Shown in pieces: positions 19,122-27,104 of a stretch of DNA of 64,000 nucleotides. Origin of the DNA: Rhodobacteraceae bacterium UBA6197 (GTDB lineage Bacteria; Pseudomonadota; Alphaproteobacteria; Rhodobacterales; Rhodobacteraceae). Position 1 is the stretch's first letter. Each line of letters opens with the position of its first letter. The position numbers and the translations under genes were made by a program. The notes under the pieces were generated by a model. That model was not told the DNA's origin and did no database searches. It saw nothing but the letters and a program-made list of their open reading frames with translations. The stretch covers positions 345,346 through 409,345 of the forward strand of contig DISZ01000019.1 of assembly GCA_002422085.1 (NCBI GenBank), in the 5' to 3' direction.

Positions 19122-19139
19122 GAACAGTTTGTAACAACC
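19122..19139. promoter_or_regulatory. Candidate MurR/RpiR operator in divergent promoter
   Basis: GAACAGTTTGTAACAACC resembles the site at 14074-14091. It lies about 40 bases upstream of the regulator start, within the region shared with the divergent operon. A possible -35 (TTGACA at 19160-19165) for the plus-strand operon is close by, but no good -10 follows. Confidence 0.3.
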
Positions 19140-19225
19140 GGCCGGCAATTGAAATGATATTGACAGAATCCTGCGCACAGTGGACCCTCACGACAACAAT
19201 AGACAAGAATCGACAGGGAACAATC

Positions 19226-19999
19226 ATGGCACCGCCTATACCCAAGTCTGGGCCAGATATGGCTGTGACGGTCGAGGCCCCGGCCGCACCCGGGCCATTT
19301 GTGCTGGTGTGCGAACATGCCTCCAACGCATTTCCGGCGCCCTGGGGCGATCTGGGGCTGAGCGCTGCGCAACGACAAGCGCATATCGCCTGGGATCCGG
19401 GTGCCTTGGGGCTGGCGCGCGCCTTGGCGCGGCGACTGGAGGCTCCTCTGGTGGCGGCAAACCAGTCGCGGCTGATCTATGACCTCAACCGCCCGCCACA
19501 CTCGCCCGGCGCAATGGCGGCGCGCAGCGAGGTTCACGACATTCCGGGCAATGCGGCGCTGGGGCCGACCGAACGTCTGACCCGGACCGAGGCGATCTAT
19601 CTGCCGTTTCACGCGCGCGTTCAGGCCGAACTCGCGCGTCGGCTGGCGCAGGGTCAGCGCCCGGTGATGGTCACGGTGCACAGCTTTACCCCGGTATTCA
19701 ACGGCCAGCCCCGCGCGGTGGAACTGGGCATCATTCATGATGCCGCCCCGGCGCTGGCCCAGGCCGTCCTGGCCGAATCCCTGACACAGACCCACCTGGC
19801 CGCGCGACTGAACGAACCCTATTCCGCCGCCGACGAGGTTACGCATACACTGGCTTTGCACGCGACACCGATGGGACTTTTGAACGTCATGCTGGAAATT
19901 CGCAACGATCTGATCGCCACCCCCGAAGCCGAAGAGGGGATGGCCGAATTGTTGGCCCCGGTGCTGCGCGCAGCCCGTGCCCGGCTGGAGGCCGCCTGA
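19226..19999 (+). CDS. N-formylglutamate amidohydrolase family protein
   Basis: A 257-aa hydrolase of the N-formylglutamate amidohydrolase family (zinc-dependent, splits N-acyl-glutamate amide bonds; best known in histidine breakdown as HutG). Family features: V-C-E-H-A-S-N-A-F near residue 31, A-W-D-P-G-A near 55, N-Q-S-R-L-I-Y-D-L-N-R near 80, and V-T-V-H-S-F-T-P near 150. No other hut gene is nearby; instead it heads an operon with a TRAP transporter and a glutamine-synthetase-like ligase. It may therefore hydrolyse a glutamyl or N-acyl intermediate of that pathway (inference). ATG at 19226; its stop shares one base with the next ORF. Confidence 0.85.
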   Translation: MAPPIPKSGPDMAVTVEAPAAPGPFVLVCEHASNAFPAPWGDLGLSAAQRQAHIAWDPGALGLARALARRLEAPLVAANQSRLIYDLNRPPHSPGAMAARSEVHDIPGNAALGPTERLTRTEAIYLPFHARVQAELARRLAQGQRPVMVTVHSFTPVFNGQPRAVELGIIHDAAPALAQAVLAESLTQTHLAARLNEPYSAADEVTHTLALHATPMGLLNVMLEIRNDLIATPEAEEGMAELLAPVLRAARARLEAA

Positions 20000-20505
20000 T
20001 GCCACAATGGATGAAAACCTATGTCCGCGTGGTCGAGGCGGTAAACTACCGCGTCGGGCGGTTCGCGATGTATCTGCTGTTCGTGATGATGGCGATCTTG
20101 CTGTGGTCCTCGGCCAGCAAGGTGGTGCATCTGCCCGCCAACTGGACGCTGGAAATGGCGCAATTCACGCTGGTCGCCTATTACCTTCTGGGGGCGCCCT
20201 ATTCGTTTCAACTGGGCACAAATGTGCGGATGGACCTGCTTTACGCCCGGCTGAACCTGCGCGCGCAGGCGCTTTGGGATGTGTTCACCGTTTTCGCGCT
20301 GCTCTTTTATCTGGGCGTCATGCTTTATGGCGCGGTCGAAAGCACCGTCTATTCGTTTGAGGTGGGCGAACGCAGCCCGACCGCCTGGCGGCCCTATCTG
20401 TGGCCGATCAAGGTGATTATCTGTTCCAGTTTCGTGCTGATGATCCTTCAGGCGCTGGTCCATCTTTTCCGCGATTTTGCGGTATTGCGCGGAGAAGAAA
20501 TCTGA
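19999..20505 (+). CDS. TRAP transporter small permease (DctQ type)
   Basis: A 168-aa protein with four membrane segments (about residues 22-42, 54-72, 92-115 and 135-155), matching DctQ. It shares one base with the upstream hydrolase stop and overlaps the large permease start by one base, so it is embedded in a single operon. The S-F-Q-L-G-T-N-V-R-M-D-L segment is characteristic of the family. Confidence 0.87.
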   Translation: MPQWMKTYVRVVEAVNYRVGRFAMYLLFVMMAILLWSSASKVVHLPANWTLEMAQFTLVAYYLLGAPYSFQLGTNVRMDLLYARLNLRAQALWDVFTVFALLFYLGVMLYGAVESTVYSFEVGERSPTAWRPYLWPIKVIICSSFVLMILQALVHLFRDFAVLRGEEI

Positions 20506-21830
20506 TGTCCTACGAGATGATCGCCATTTTGATGTTCTCGACGATGCTGTTGATGATGATTACCGGGCAGCGGGTGTTTGGCGCAATCGGCTTCGTTGCG
20601 GTGGTGGCGGCACTGGCGCTTTGGGGCACCGGCGGGTCGGACATGGGCTTTTCGGCGGTGATGAAGCTGATGAAGTGGAACTCGCTGCTGACGCTGCCGA
20701 TGTTCGTGTTCATGGGCTATGTGATGTCGGAAAGCCGGCTGGCCGAAGACCTTTACAAGATGTTCCACGTCTGGTTCGGGCCGATGCCGGGTGGGCTGGC
20801 GATCGGCACGATCATGCTGATGGTGATGATCTCGGCGATGAACGGGCTTAGTGTGGCGGGCATGGCCATTGGCGCCACCATCGCGCTGCCGGAACTGGTC
20901 AAGCGCAACTACGACAAGCTGATGATCTCGGGGGTGATTCAGGGCGGCTCGAGCCTTGGGATTCTGATCCCGCCCTCGGTGGTGCTGGTGCTTTTTGCGC
21001 AGATTGCCAAGCAACCGGTCAGCCAGCTTTGGCTGGCGGGGCTGATGCCGGGGCTTCTGATGGCGGTGATGTTCATCATCTATATCACGCTGCGCTGCGC
21101 GATCACGCCCAGCCTCGCCCCTGCCCTTTCGGCCGAAGAGCGCGCCGAAATCAGCTGGGCCGAGCGGTTCCGGCTGTTGCGCGCGGGCCTGCTGCCGGTG
21201 TTCATCTTTGCCGCGATGATGGTGCCGTTTGTCAAAGGCTGGACCAGCCTGACCGAAAGCTCGGTGGTGGGGGCGTTGACCGCCGTGGTGGCAGCCGTCA
21301 TCAAGGGCCGCTTTACCCGCGAGGTGTTCGAGGTCGCCACCCGCAGCACTCTGGCGATCACCACGATGTTCATGCTGATCATCATGGCGGCGCTGTCATT
21401 TGGCGCGGTGTTCGACGGGCTGGGGGCGGGCCGGGCAATCGAGAACTTCTTCATCACCGATCTGGGTTTGACGCCGATGCAGGTGCTGATCATGATGCAG
21501 GCCTCGTTCTTGATCATGGGGATGTTTCTGGACGACACAGCGATGCTGGTGATCGTGGCGCCGATCTATGTCGGGTTGGCCAAGGCGCTGGGGTTCGATC
21601 TGATCTGGTATGGTGTGCTTTACACGATCACGTGCCAAGTCGCCTACCTGACGCCACCCTTTGGCTACAACTTGTTTTTGATGCGCGCGATGGCACCCGA
21701 TGACTTTACGCTGCCGGTCATCTACCGTTCCGTCGTGCCCTTCGTTGCGGTGATGATGGTGACATTGATCGTGGTCATCATGTTCCCGCAGATAGCACTG
21801 TGGTTGCCACAAACCATTTACGCAAGATGA
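20505..21830 (+). CDS. TRAP transporter large permease (DctM type)
   Basis: A 441-aa DctM-family permease with about twelve helices. Signatures: G-S-S-L-G-I-L-I-P-P-S-V-V-L, M-F-L-D-D-T-A-M-L-V-I-V-A-P-I and Y-L-T-P-P-F-G-Y-N-L-F. The start at 20505 overlaps the DctQ stop by one base (TGATG); an upstream in-frame extension into DctQ is rejected. It is unusually Met-rich. It works with the binding protein encoded next, so the order here is Q-M-P rather than P-Q-M. Confidence 0.92.
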   Translation: MSYEMIAILMFSTMLLMMITGQRVFGAIGFVAVVAALALWGTGGSDMGFSAVMKLMKWNSLLTLPMFVFMGYVMSESRLAEDLYKMFHVWFGPMPGGLAIGTIMLMVMISAMNGLSVAGMAIGATIALPELVKRNYDKLMISGVIQGGSSLGILIPPSVVLVLFAQIAKQPVSQLWLAGLMPGLLMAVMFIIYITLRCAITPSLAPALSAEERAEISWAERFRLLRAGLLPVFIFAAMMVPFVKGWTSLTESSVVGALTAVVAAVIKGRFTREVFEVATRSTLAITTMFMLIIMAALSFGAVFDGLGAGRAIENFFITDLGLTPMQVLIMMQASFLIMGMFLDDTAMLVIVAPIYVGLAKALGFDLIWYGVLYTITCQVAYLTPPFGYNLFLMRAMAPDDFTLPVIYRSVVPFVAVMMVTLIVVIMFPQIALWLPQTIYAR

Positions 21831-21876
21831 CAATAACCCCGAATGGGAAAGACCCAACCAACAAGGAGAGATCACG

Positions 21877-22914
21877 ATGACGACGACAAGACGGAAGTTC
21901 CTGACCTCGGGCGCACTGGCCGCCGGGGCTGCCACGGTGGCCGCCCCCGCGCTGGCGCAGGCGCCGATCAAATGGCGTTTGCAAACCTATGCCGGGCCCG
22001 CGCTGGGCGAACATGTGATCAAGCCGGCGATCGAGGCGTTCAACACCATCGCCGCAGGCCAGATGGAGATCGAGCTTTACTACGCCGATCAGCTGGTTCC
22101 CACGGCCGAGCTGTTCCGCGCCATGCAAAAGGGCACCATCGACGCCGTGCAATCGGATGATGACAGCATGGCAAGCCCCACCGATGTGACCGTGTTTGGC
22201 GGTTACTTCCCGCTGGCGCTAAAGTTTTCGCTGGATGTTCCGGCGTTGTTCAATGACTACGGTCTGGATGAGATCTGGAAGGAAGAATACGCCAAGGTCG
22301 GGGTCAAGCATATCTCGGCCGGCTCGTGGGATCCGTGCAACTTTGCCACGATCAAGCCGATCAACAGCCTCGAAGACCTCAAGGGAAAACGGATCTTCAC
22401 CTTCCCGACGGCGGGTCGCTTCCTTTCGCGCTTTGGCGTGGTGCCGGTGACGCTGCCGTGGGAAGATGTCGAAGTGGCGCTGCAAACCGGCGAGCTGGAC
22501 GGCATCGCCTGGTCGGGGATCACCGAGGACTACACGGTCGGCTGGGCCAATGTGACCGAGTATTTCCTGACCAACAACATCTCGGGCGCCTGGATCGGCC
22601 ATTTCTTCGCCAATATGGACCGCTGGAACGAGGTGCCGCCGCACCTGCAAGAGCTGTTGAAAGTGTGCTTTGAATCATCGCACTACTATCGTCAGCACTG
22701 GTATTGGGCAGGCGAGGCGCGGCTGCGGGTCGAAGAGACCAAGCTGAAGCTGACCACCATTCCCGACGCCGAATGGGCGCAGGTCGAGGCCGAGGCAAGC
22801 AATTTCTGGGACGAGATCGCCGCCGAAAGCCCGGTCAAGGCGAAGGTTGTGGAAATCTTCAAGAAGTACAACGAAACGATGGTCAAGGCCGGTCGGCCTT
22901 ATCGCAACACCTGA
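21877..22914 (+). CDS. TRAP transporter substrate-binding protein with Tat signal
   Basis: A 345-aa DctP-family protein. The N-terminus T-T-T-R-R-K-F-L-T is a twin-arginine signal, followed by an Ala-rich hydrophobic stretch and A-L-A-Q cleavage near residue 28, so it is exported folded through Tat. The mature part carries D-L-K-G-K-R-I-F-T-F near residue 168 and L-D-G-I-A-W-S-G near 207. Close relatives of this Tat-exported subtype bind lactate or 2-oxo acids as calcium salts or dimers; the substrate here is not determined. AAGGAGAG lies before the ATG. Confidence 0.88.
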   Translation: MTTTRRKFLTSGALAAGAATVAAPALAQAPIKWRLQTYAGPALGEHVIKPAIEAFNTIAAGQMEIELYYADQLVPTAELFRAMQKGTIDAVQSDDDSMASPTDVTVFGGYFPLALKFSLDVPALFNDYGLDEIWKEEYAKVGVKHISAGSWDPCNFATIKPINSLEDLKGKRIFTFPTAGRFLSRFGVVPVTLPWEDVEVALQTGELDGIAWSGITEDYTVGWANVTEYFLTNNISGAWIGHFFANMDRWNEVPPHLQELLKVCFESSHYYRQHWYWAGEARLRVEETKLKLTTIPDAEWAQVEAEASNFWDEIAAESPVKAKVVEIFKKYNETMVKAGRPYRNT

Positions 22915-22927
22915 GACTGACGGTGGC

Positions 22928-22954
22928 GGCGCGGGGTCATGCCGACCCCGCGCC
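22928..22954 (+). terminator. Strong hairpin after TRAP binding-protein gene
   Basis: GGCGCGGGGTC-ATGCC-GACCCCGCGCC is an 11-bp perfect stem with a 5-base loop, 13 bases after the dctP-type stop. There is no long T-run, so it may act as a 3'-end stabiliser or partial terminator that raises the amount of binding protein relative to the downstream ligase, rather than a full stop. Confidence 0.6.
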
Positions 22955-23012
22955 CTTACCCCTATATCCGGCTGGTCCGGTCCCAAGCGCGTGCGACAGG
23001 AGGAAACGTCAA

Positions 23013-24377
23013 ATGCCCGCCAACCTGACCTTTGATGGTCTGAAGAAAGCCGTCGCCTCGGGCGAAATCGATACTGTGGTCACCTGTCTGACGGATATGC
23101 AGGGCCGCCTGATGGGCAAACGCTTTGTTGCGCAGCATTTTGTGGAAAGCGCCTGGGAAGAGACCCATTGCTGCAATTACCTGCTGGCCACGGATCTGGA
23201 AATGACCACGGTGCAGGGGTATGAGTCCACCTCTTGGGCCGCAGGCTATGGCGACTATATGATGAAGCCGGACCTGGCCACGCTGCGGCGTATCCCCTGG
23301 TTGCCGGGCACGGCGCTGGTGATGTGTGACGTGCTCGACCATCACACCCATGAACCGGTTCCGCACGCGCCGCGTTCTGTGCTGCAAAAGCAGATTGCGC
23401 GGGCCAGGGCGATGGGGTTCGAGCCGATGATGGCGACCGAGCTTGAATTCTATCTATTCGAGCAGAGCTTTGCCGAATTGTTCGATTCACGCTATTTTGA
23501 GCCCGTCCCTTTGGCGCGCTACAACATTGATTATTCGATTTTCGGCAGTTCGCGCGATGAACCGATCATGCGCGCGATCCGCAACGGGCTTTATGGCGCG
23601 GGGATTCCGATCGAATGTTCGAAGGGCGAGGCCGATGCCGGGCAAGAAGAGGTCAACGCGAAATACTCGGACGCACTAGACACCGCCGACATGCACGCGA
23701 TCATCAAGCAAGGCGTGAAGGAAATCGCGCAGGCGCATGACGCCAGCGTGACCTTCATGGCGAAATACGATCACCGCAAGGCAGGATCGTCCAGCCATGT
23801 GCACCAGTCGCTGTGGCAAGGTGGCAAGCCCTCGTTCCGCGATGAAAAAGACCCGCACGGCATGTCGCAACTGATGCGCCACTACATCGCCGGGCAATTG
23901 GCCCATGCCGCCGAGATCACCTATTTCCTCGCGCCCTATGTCAACAGCTACAAACGCTTTGTGGTCGGCATGTTCGCCCCCACCAAGGCGGTCTGGAGCC
24001 TCGACAACCGCACCGCCGGATTCCGCGTCTGCGGCGAGGGCACCAAGGCCGTGCGGGTAGAATGTCGCATCGGCGGCGCCGATCTGAACCCCTATCTTGC
24101 CTGTGCCGCCCTTCTGGCGGCGGGTCTTGACGGGATCGAGCAGAAGATGGAACTGGAGCCGGCAATCTCGGGCGATATCTATCAGGCGGGCAAAGTGCGC
24201 GAGATCCCGAAAACGCTGGGTGCCGCGGCGCAGGCCCTGCACGGCTCGACGATGCTGCGCGCGGCCCTGGGGGACGACGTGGTGGACCATTACCACCGCG
24301 CCGCGCAGTGGGAACTGGAAGAACAAAACCGTGTCGTGACCGATTGGGAAGTGGCCCGGGGCTTTGAACGCGCCTGA
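23013..24377 (+). CDS. Glutamine synthetase-like ligase (gamma-glutamyl-amine/PuuA-type)
   Basis: A 454-aa member of the glutamine synthetase superfamily, nearer PuuA/IpuC-like gamma-glutamylamide synthetases than GlnA. The beta-Gln-like N-terminal domain carries V-T-C-L-T-D-M-Q-G-R-L-M-G-K. The catalytic domain has M-A-T-E-L-E-F-Y-L-F (metal Glu), the Q-E-E-V-N segment, S-S-S-H-V-H-Q-S-L-W (metal His), N-S-Y-K-R-F, N-R-T-A-G-F-R-V and V-E-C-R-I-G-G-A-D-L-N-P-Y-L-A. The adenylylation Tyr region of GlnA is not recognisable. It should use ATP to join glutamate to an amine. AGGAGGAAA lies before the ATG. It is followed by aldehyde and alcohol dehydrogenases, which points to catabolism rather than nitrogen assimilation. 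Confidence 0.88.
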   Translation: MPANLTFDGLKKAVASGEIDTVVTCLTDMQGRLMGKRFVAQHFVESAWEETHCCNYLLATDLEMTTVQGYESTSWAAGYGDYMMKPDLATLRRIPWLPGTALVMCDVLDHHTHEPVPHAPRSVLQKQIARARAMGFEPMMATELEFYLFEQSFAELFDSRYFEPVPLARYNIDYSIFGSSRDEPIMRAIRNGLYGAGIPIECSKGEADAGQEEVNAKYSDALDTADMHAIIKQGVKEIAQAHDASVTFMAKYDHRKAGSSSHVHQSLWQGGKPSFRDEKDPHGMSQLMRHYIAGQLAHAAEITYFLAPYVNSYKRFVVGMFAPTKAVWSLDNRTAGFRVCGEGTKAVRVECRIGGADLNPYLACAALLAAGLDGIEQKMELEPAISGDIYQAGKVREIPKTLGAAAQALHGSTMLRAALGDDVVDHYHRAAQWELEEQNRVVTDWEVARGFERA

Positions 24378-24419
24378 GGCGCAAAGGTTGCGCCGAAGGG
24401 CGCCAGAAGGACGAAACCG

Positions 24420-25808
24420 ATGACGAAAATGATTCAATGCATCTCGCCCGTCGATGGGCGGGTCTATGCGGAACGCGCGGCCCTGAGCATGGTCGATGCC
24501 GAGGCCATGGCGGCGCGGGCCCACGCCGCCCAAGGCCCTTGGGCCGCGCGCCCTCTGGCTGAACGCATCGCGCTGGTGCAGGCCGGTGTGGCCAAGCTGA
24601 ACGAGATGAAAGATGTGCTGGTCGAGGAACTGGCCTGGCAGATGGGCCGCCCGACCCGCTATGGCGGCGAATTTGGCGGCGTGAACGACCGCACCGCCTA
24701 TATGTCGGAGATTGCGGCCAGCGCGCTGGCGCCGATGGTGGTCGAGGCCTCGGACCGTTTCGAACGCCGGATCGAACGCGAACCAGTGGGCGTGGTCTTC
24801 GTGCTGGCGCCGTGGAACTACCCCTACCTCACCTCGATCAACACCATCATCCCGGCGCTGATCGCCGGCAACACGGTCGTGCTGAAACACGCCAGCCAGA
24901 CGCTTCTGGTCGGTGAACGCCTGGCCGAGGCCTTCCACGCCGGCGGCGTGCCGAAGGACGTGTTCCAGAACGTGGTGCTGGACCACGCCACGACCGAGGC
25001 CCTGATCGGCGCGCGGGCGTTCAACTTCATCAACTTCACCGGCTCGGTCGGGGGTGGCGCCGCGATGGAGCGCGCCGCAGCGGGCACCTTTACCGGGCTG
25101 GGGCTGGAACTGGGCGGCAAGGACCCCGCCTATGTGATGGACGACGCCGACCTCGATGCCGCCGTTGACAGCCTGATGGACGGCGCGATGTATAACGCCG
25201 GCCAATGTTGCTGCGGGATCGAGCGGATCTATGTCCACCAAAGCCTCTATGACGCCTTCGTCAAGAAAGCGGTGGCGTGGGTCAAGGGGCTGAAGCTTGG
25301 CAACCCGTTCGAGCCCGCCACCACCATCGGCCCGATGGCCAACAAGCGCTTCGCCCATGTCGTGCGCGAACAGATCGCCGAGGCCGTGGCCGAGGGTGCC
25401 ACACCGTTGATCGACGCGAGCCTGTTTCCCGAGGATGACGGCGGCGCCTATATCGCGCCGCAGATCTTGGTGAATGTGAACCACGAAATGCGGGTGATGC
25501 GTGAAGAAAGCTTTGGCCCCGTGGTCGGCATCATGCCGGTGAAAGACGACGCCGAGGCGGTGGCGGTGATGAACGACAGCCCCTATGGGCTGACCGCCTC
25601 GCTTTGGACCAAAGACGCTGAACGCGCCGCGCGGATCGGTGCCGATCTGGACACCGGCACGATCTTCATGAACCGCTGCGATTACCTCGACCCGGCGCTG
25701 TGCTGGACCGGGTGCAAGGACACGGGCCGGGGCGGCAGCCTGTCGGTCTTGGGCTTCTACTCGGTCACGCGGCCGAAATCCTACCATCTGAAAAAGGTGA
25801 CGAAATGA
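24420..25808 (+). CDS. NAD(P)-dependent aldehyde dehydrogenase
   Basis: A 462-aa member of the ALDH superfamily. The cofactor-binding segment V-L-A-P-W-N-Y-P-Y (about residue 126), the V-L-K-H-A-S Lys, the catalytic Glu in G-L-E-L-G-G-K-D-P and the catalytic Cys in A-G-Q-C-C-C-G are all present; the triple Cys is unusual but seen in some ALDHs. Lengthwise it is slightly short of the common 480-500. A second ATG three codons in is an alternative start. Its stop overlaps the alcohol dehydrogenase start by four bases, so the two probably act in sequence: alcohol to aldehyde to acid on the glutamylated substrate (inference). Confidence 0.92.
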   Translation: MTKMIQCISPVDGRVYAERAALSMVDAEAMAARAHAAQGPWAARPLAERIALVQAGVAKLNEMKDVLVEELAWQMGRPTRYGGEFGGVNDRTAYMSEIAASALAPMVVEASDRFERRIEREPVGVVFVLAPWNYPYLTSINTIIPALIAGNTVVLKHASQTLLVGERLAEAFHAGGVPKDVFQNVVLDHATTEALIGARAFNFINFTGSVGGGAAMERAAAGTFTGLGLELGGKDPAYVMDDADLDAAVDSLMDGAMYNAGQCCCGIERIYVHQSLYDAFVKKAVAWVKGLKLGNPFEPATTIGPMANKRFAHVVREQIAEAVAEGATPLIDASLFPEDDGGAYIAPQILVNVNHEMRVMREESFGPVVGIMPVKDDAEAVAVMNDSPYGLTASLWTKDAERAARIGADLDTGTIFMNRCDYLDPALCWTGCKDTGRGGSLSVLGFYSVTRPKSYHLKKVTK

Positions 25809-26956
25809 TCCCGAAGGCAAACTGGTCCTACCCGACCGCCATCAAGTTCGGCGCCGGCCGCATTGCGGAACTGGCCGATCACTGCAAGGCCGTGGGGCTG
25901 AAAAAGCCGCTTCTGGTGACCGACAAGGCGCTTGCCTCGTTGCCGATCACCGCTCAGGCGTTGGGCATTCTTGAGGCCGCGGGTCTGGGCCGCGCGGTTT
26001 TCAGCGAGGTTGACCCGAACCCGAACGAGGCCAACATGGCCGCCGGTATCGCCGTCTTCAACGCGGGCGGCCATGACGGCGTGATCTGCTTTGGCGGCGG
26101 CTCGGCGCTGGATCTGGGCAAGATGATCGCGTTGATGGCGGCGCAGGCGCCGACGCTTTCGGTTTGGGATCTGGAGGATATCGGCGATTGGTATACCCGC
26201 GCCGATGCCACAAAGGTCGCGCCGATCATCGCCGTGCCGACCACCGCCGGAACCGGGTCCGAGGTCGGGCGCGCCGGGGTTCTGACCAATTCCCAGACGC
26301 ACAAGAAAAAGATCATCTTCCACCCCAAGCTGCTGCCCTCGGTCACCATCTGCGACCCGGAACTGACCGTCGGCATGCCGCGCTTTATCACCGCCGGCAC
26401 CGGCATGGATGCGCTGGCGCATTGCCTCGAGGCCTATTCGTCGCCCTTCTACCACCCGATGAGCCAGGGCATCGCGCTGGAAGGCATGCGGCTGGTGTTC
26501 GAGAACCTGCCCAAGGTCTATGCCAACCCCAATGACCTTGAGGCGCGGGCGCATATGATGTCGGCGGCGGCGATGGGCGCGGTGGCCTTCCAGAAGGGTC
26601 TGGGCGCGATCCATTCGCTCAGCCACCCGATCGGCGCGGTCTACGGCACCCATCATGGCACCACCAACGCCGTGGTGATGCCGATGGTGCTGGATTACAA
26701 CCGTGACGCCATCGAAGAGCGGATCGAAAAGGCTGCAGCCTACATCGGCATCAAGGGCGGGTTTGACGGCTTCCGCGCCGCCGTCATGGCGCTGCGGGCT
26801 GAATTGGGCATCCCGGCCAACCTGACCGAGATGGGCGTAGACCCCACGCGTCTGGACGAATTGACCGAAATGGCGCTGGAAGACCCATCCTGCGGCGGCA
26901 ACCCGATCAAGATGACCTTCGACAATACCCGCGCGCTGTTTGCGGCCTGCATGTAA
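25805..26956 (+). CDS. Iron-containing alcohol dehydrogenase
   Basis: A 383-aa group III (iron-type) alcohol dehydrogenase. NAD-binding G-G-G-S-A-L-D near residue 99 and P-T-T-A-G-T-G-S-E near 142 are intact, and the four metal ligands can be assigned: Asp and His in G-M-D-A-L-A-H-C-L-E, and the two His of H-S-L-S-H-P-I-G-A and G-T-H-H-G. Four-base overlap with the upstream aldehyde dehydrogenase. A large hairpin follows the stop, closing the operon. Confidence 0.93.
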   Translation: MIPKANWSYPTAIKFGAGRIAELADHCKAVGLKKPLLVTDKALASLPITAQALGILEAAGLGRAVFSEVDPNPNEANMAAGIAVFNAGGHDGVICFGGGSALDLGKMIALMAAQAPTLSVWDLEDIGDWYTRADATKVAPIIAVPTTAGTGSEVGRAGVLTNSQTHKKKIIFHPKLLPSVTICDPELTVGMPRFITAGTGMDALAHCLEAYSSPFYHPMSQGIALEGMRLVFENLPKVYANPNDLEARAHMMSAAAMGAVAFQKGLGAIHSLSHPIGAVYGTHHGTTNAVVMPMVLDYNRDAIEERIEKAAAYIGIKGGFDGFRAAVMALRAELGIPANLTEMGVDPTRLDELTEMALEDPSCGGNPIKMTFDNTRALFAACM

Positions 26957-26962
26957 CCACGG

Positions 26963-27003
26963 CCCCGCCAGTGGTCTGCCGCTCGCGCGGACCACTGGCG
27001 GGG
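26963..27003 (+). terminator. Large perfect hairpin closing the catabolic operon
   Basis: CCCCGCCAGTGGTC (26963-26976) pairs perfectly with GACCACTGGCGGGG (26990-27003) around a 13-base GC-rich loop. It begins six bases after the alcohol dehydrogenase stop. There is no T-run after it, so it may stabilise the 3' end or stop transcription with Rho. Confidence 0.65.
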
Positions 27004-27104
27004 AAATGCTGACCCGTCCGAATGGCCATTCCATCGCAGCCGCGATTGCGTCAAAGTGCCTTGCGCGGGAACGTTCCGCCCCCGGAAAAGGCTGAACGGC
27101 AATC

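Noticed and set aside
19226..19999. Histidine-utilisation hutG
   Set aside because: The family matches, but no hutU, hutH or hutI gene is nearby and the operon has other catabolic functions, so the symbol was not used.
23676..25820. A 714-codon minus-strand open frame
   Set aside because: Antisense to the ligase and aldehyde dehydrogenase genes, whose own frames show intact catalytic motifs.
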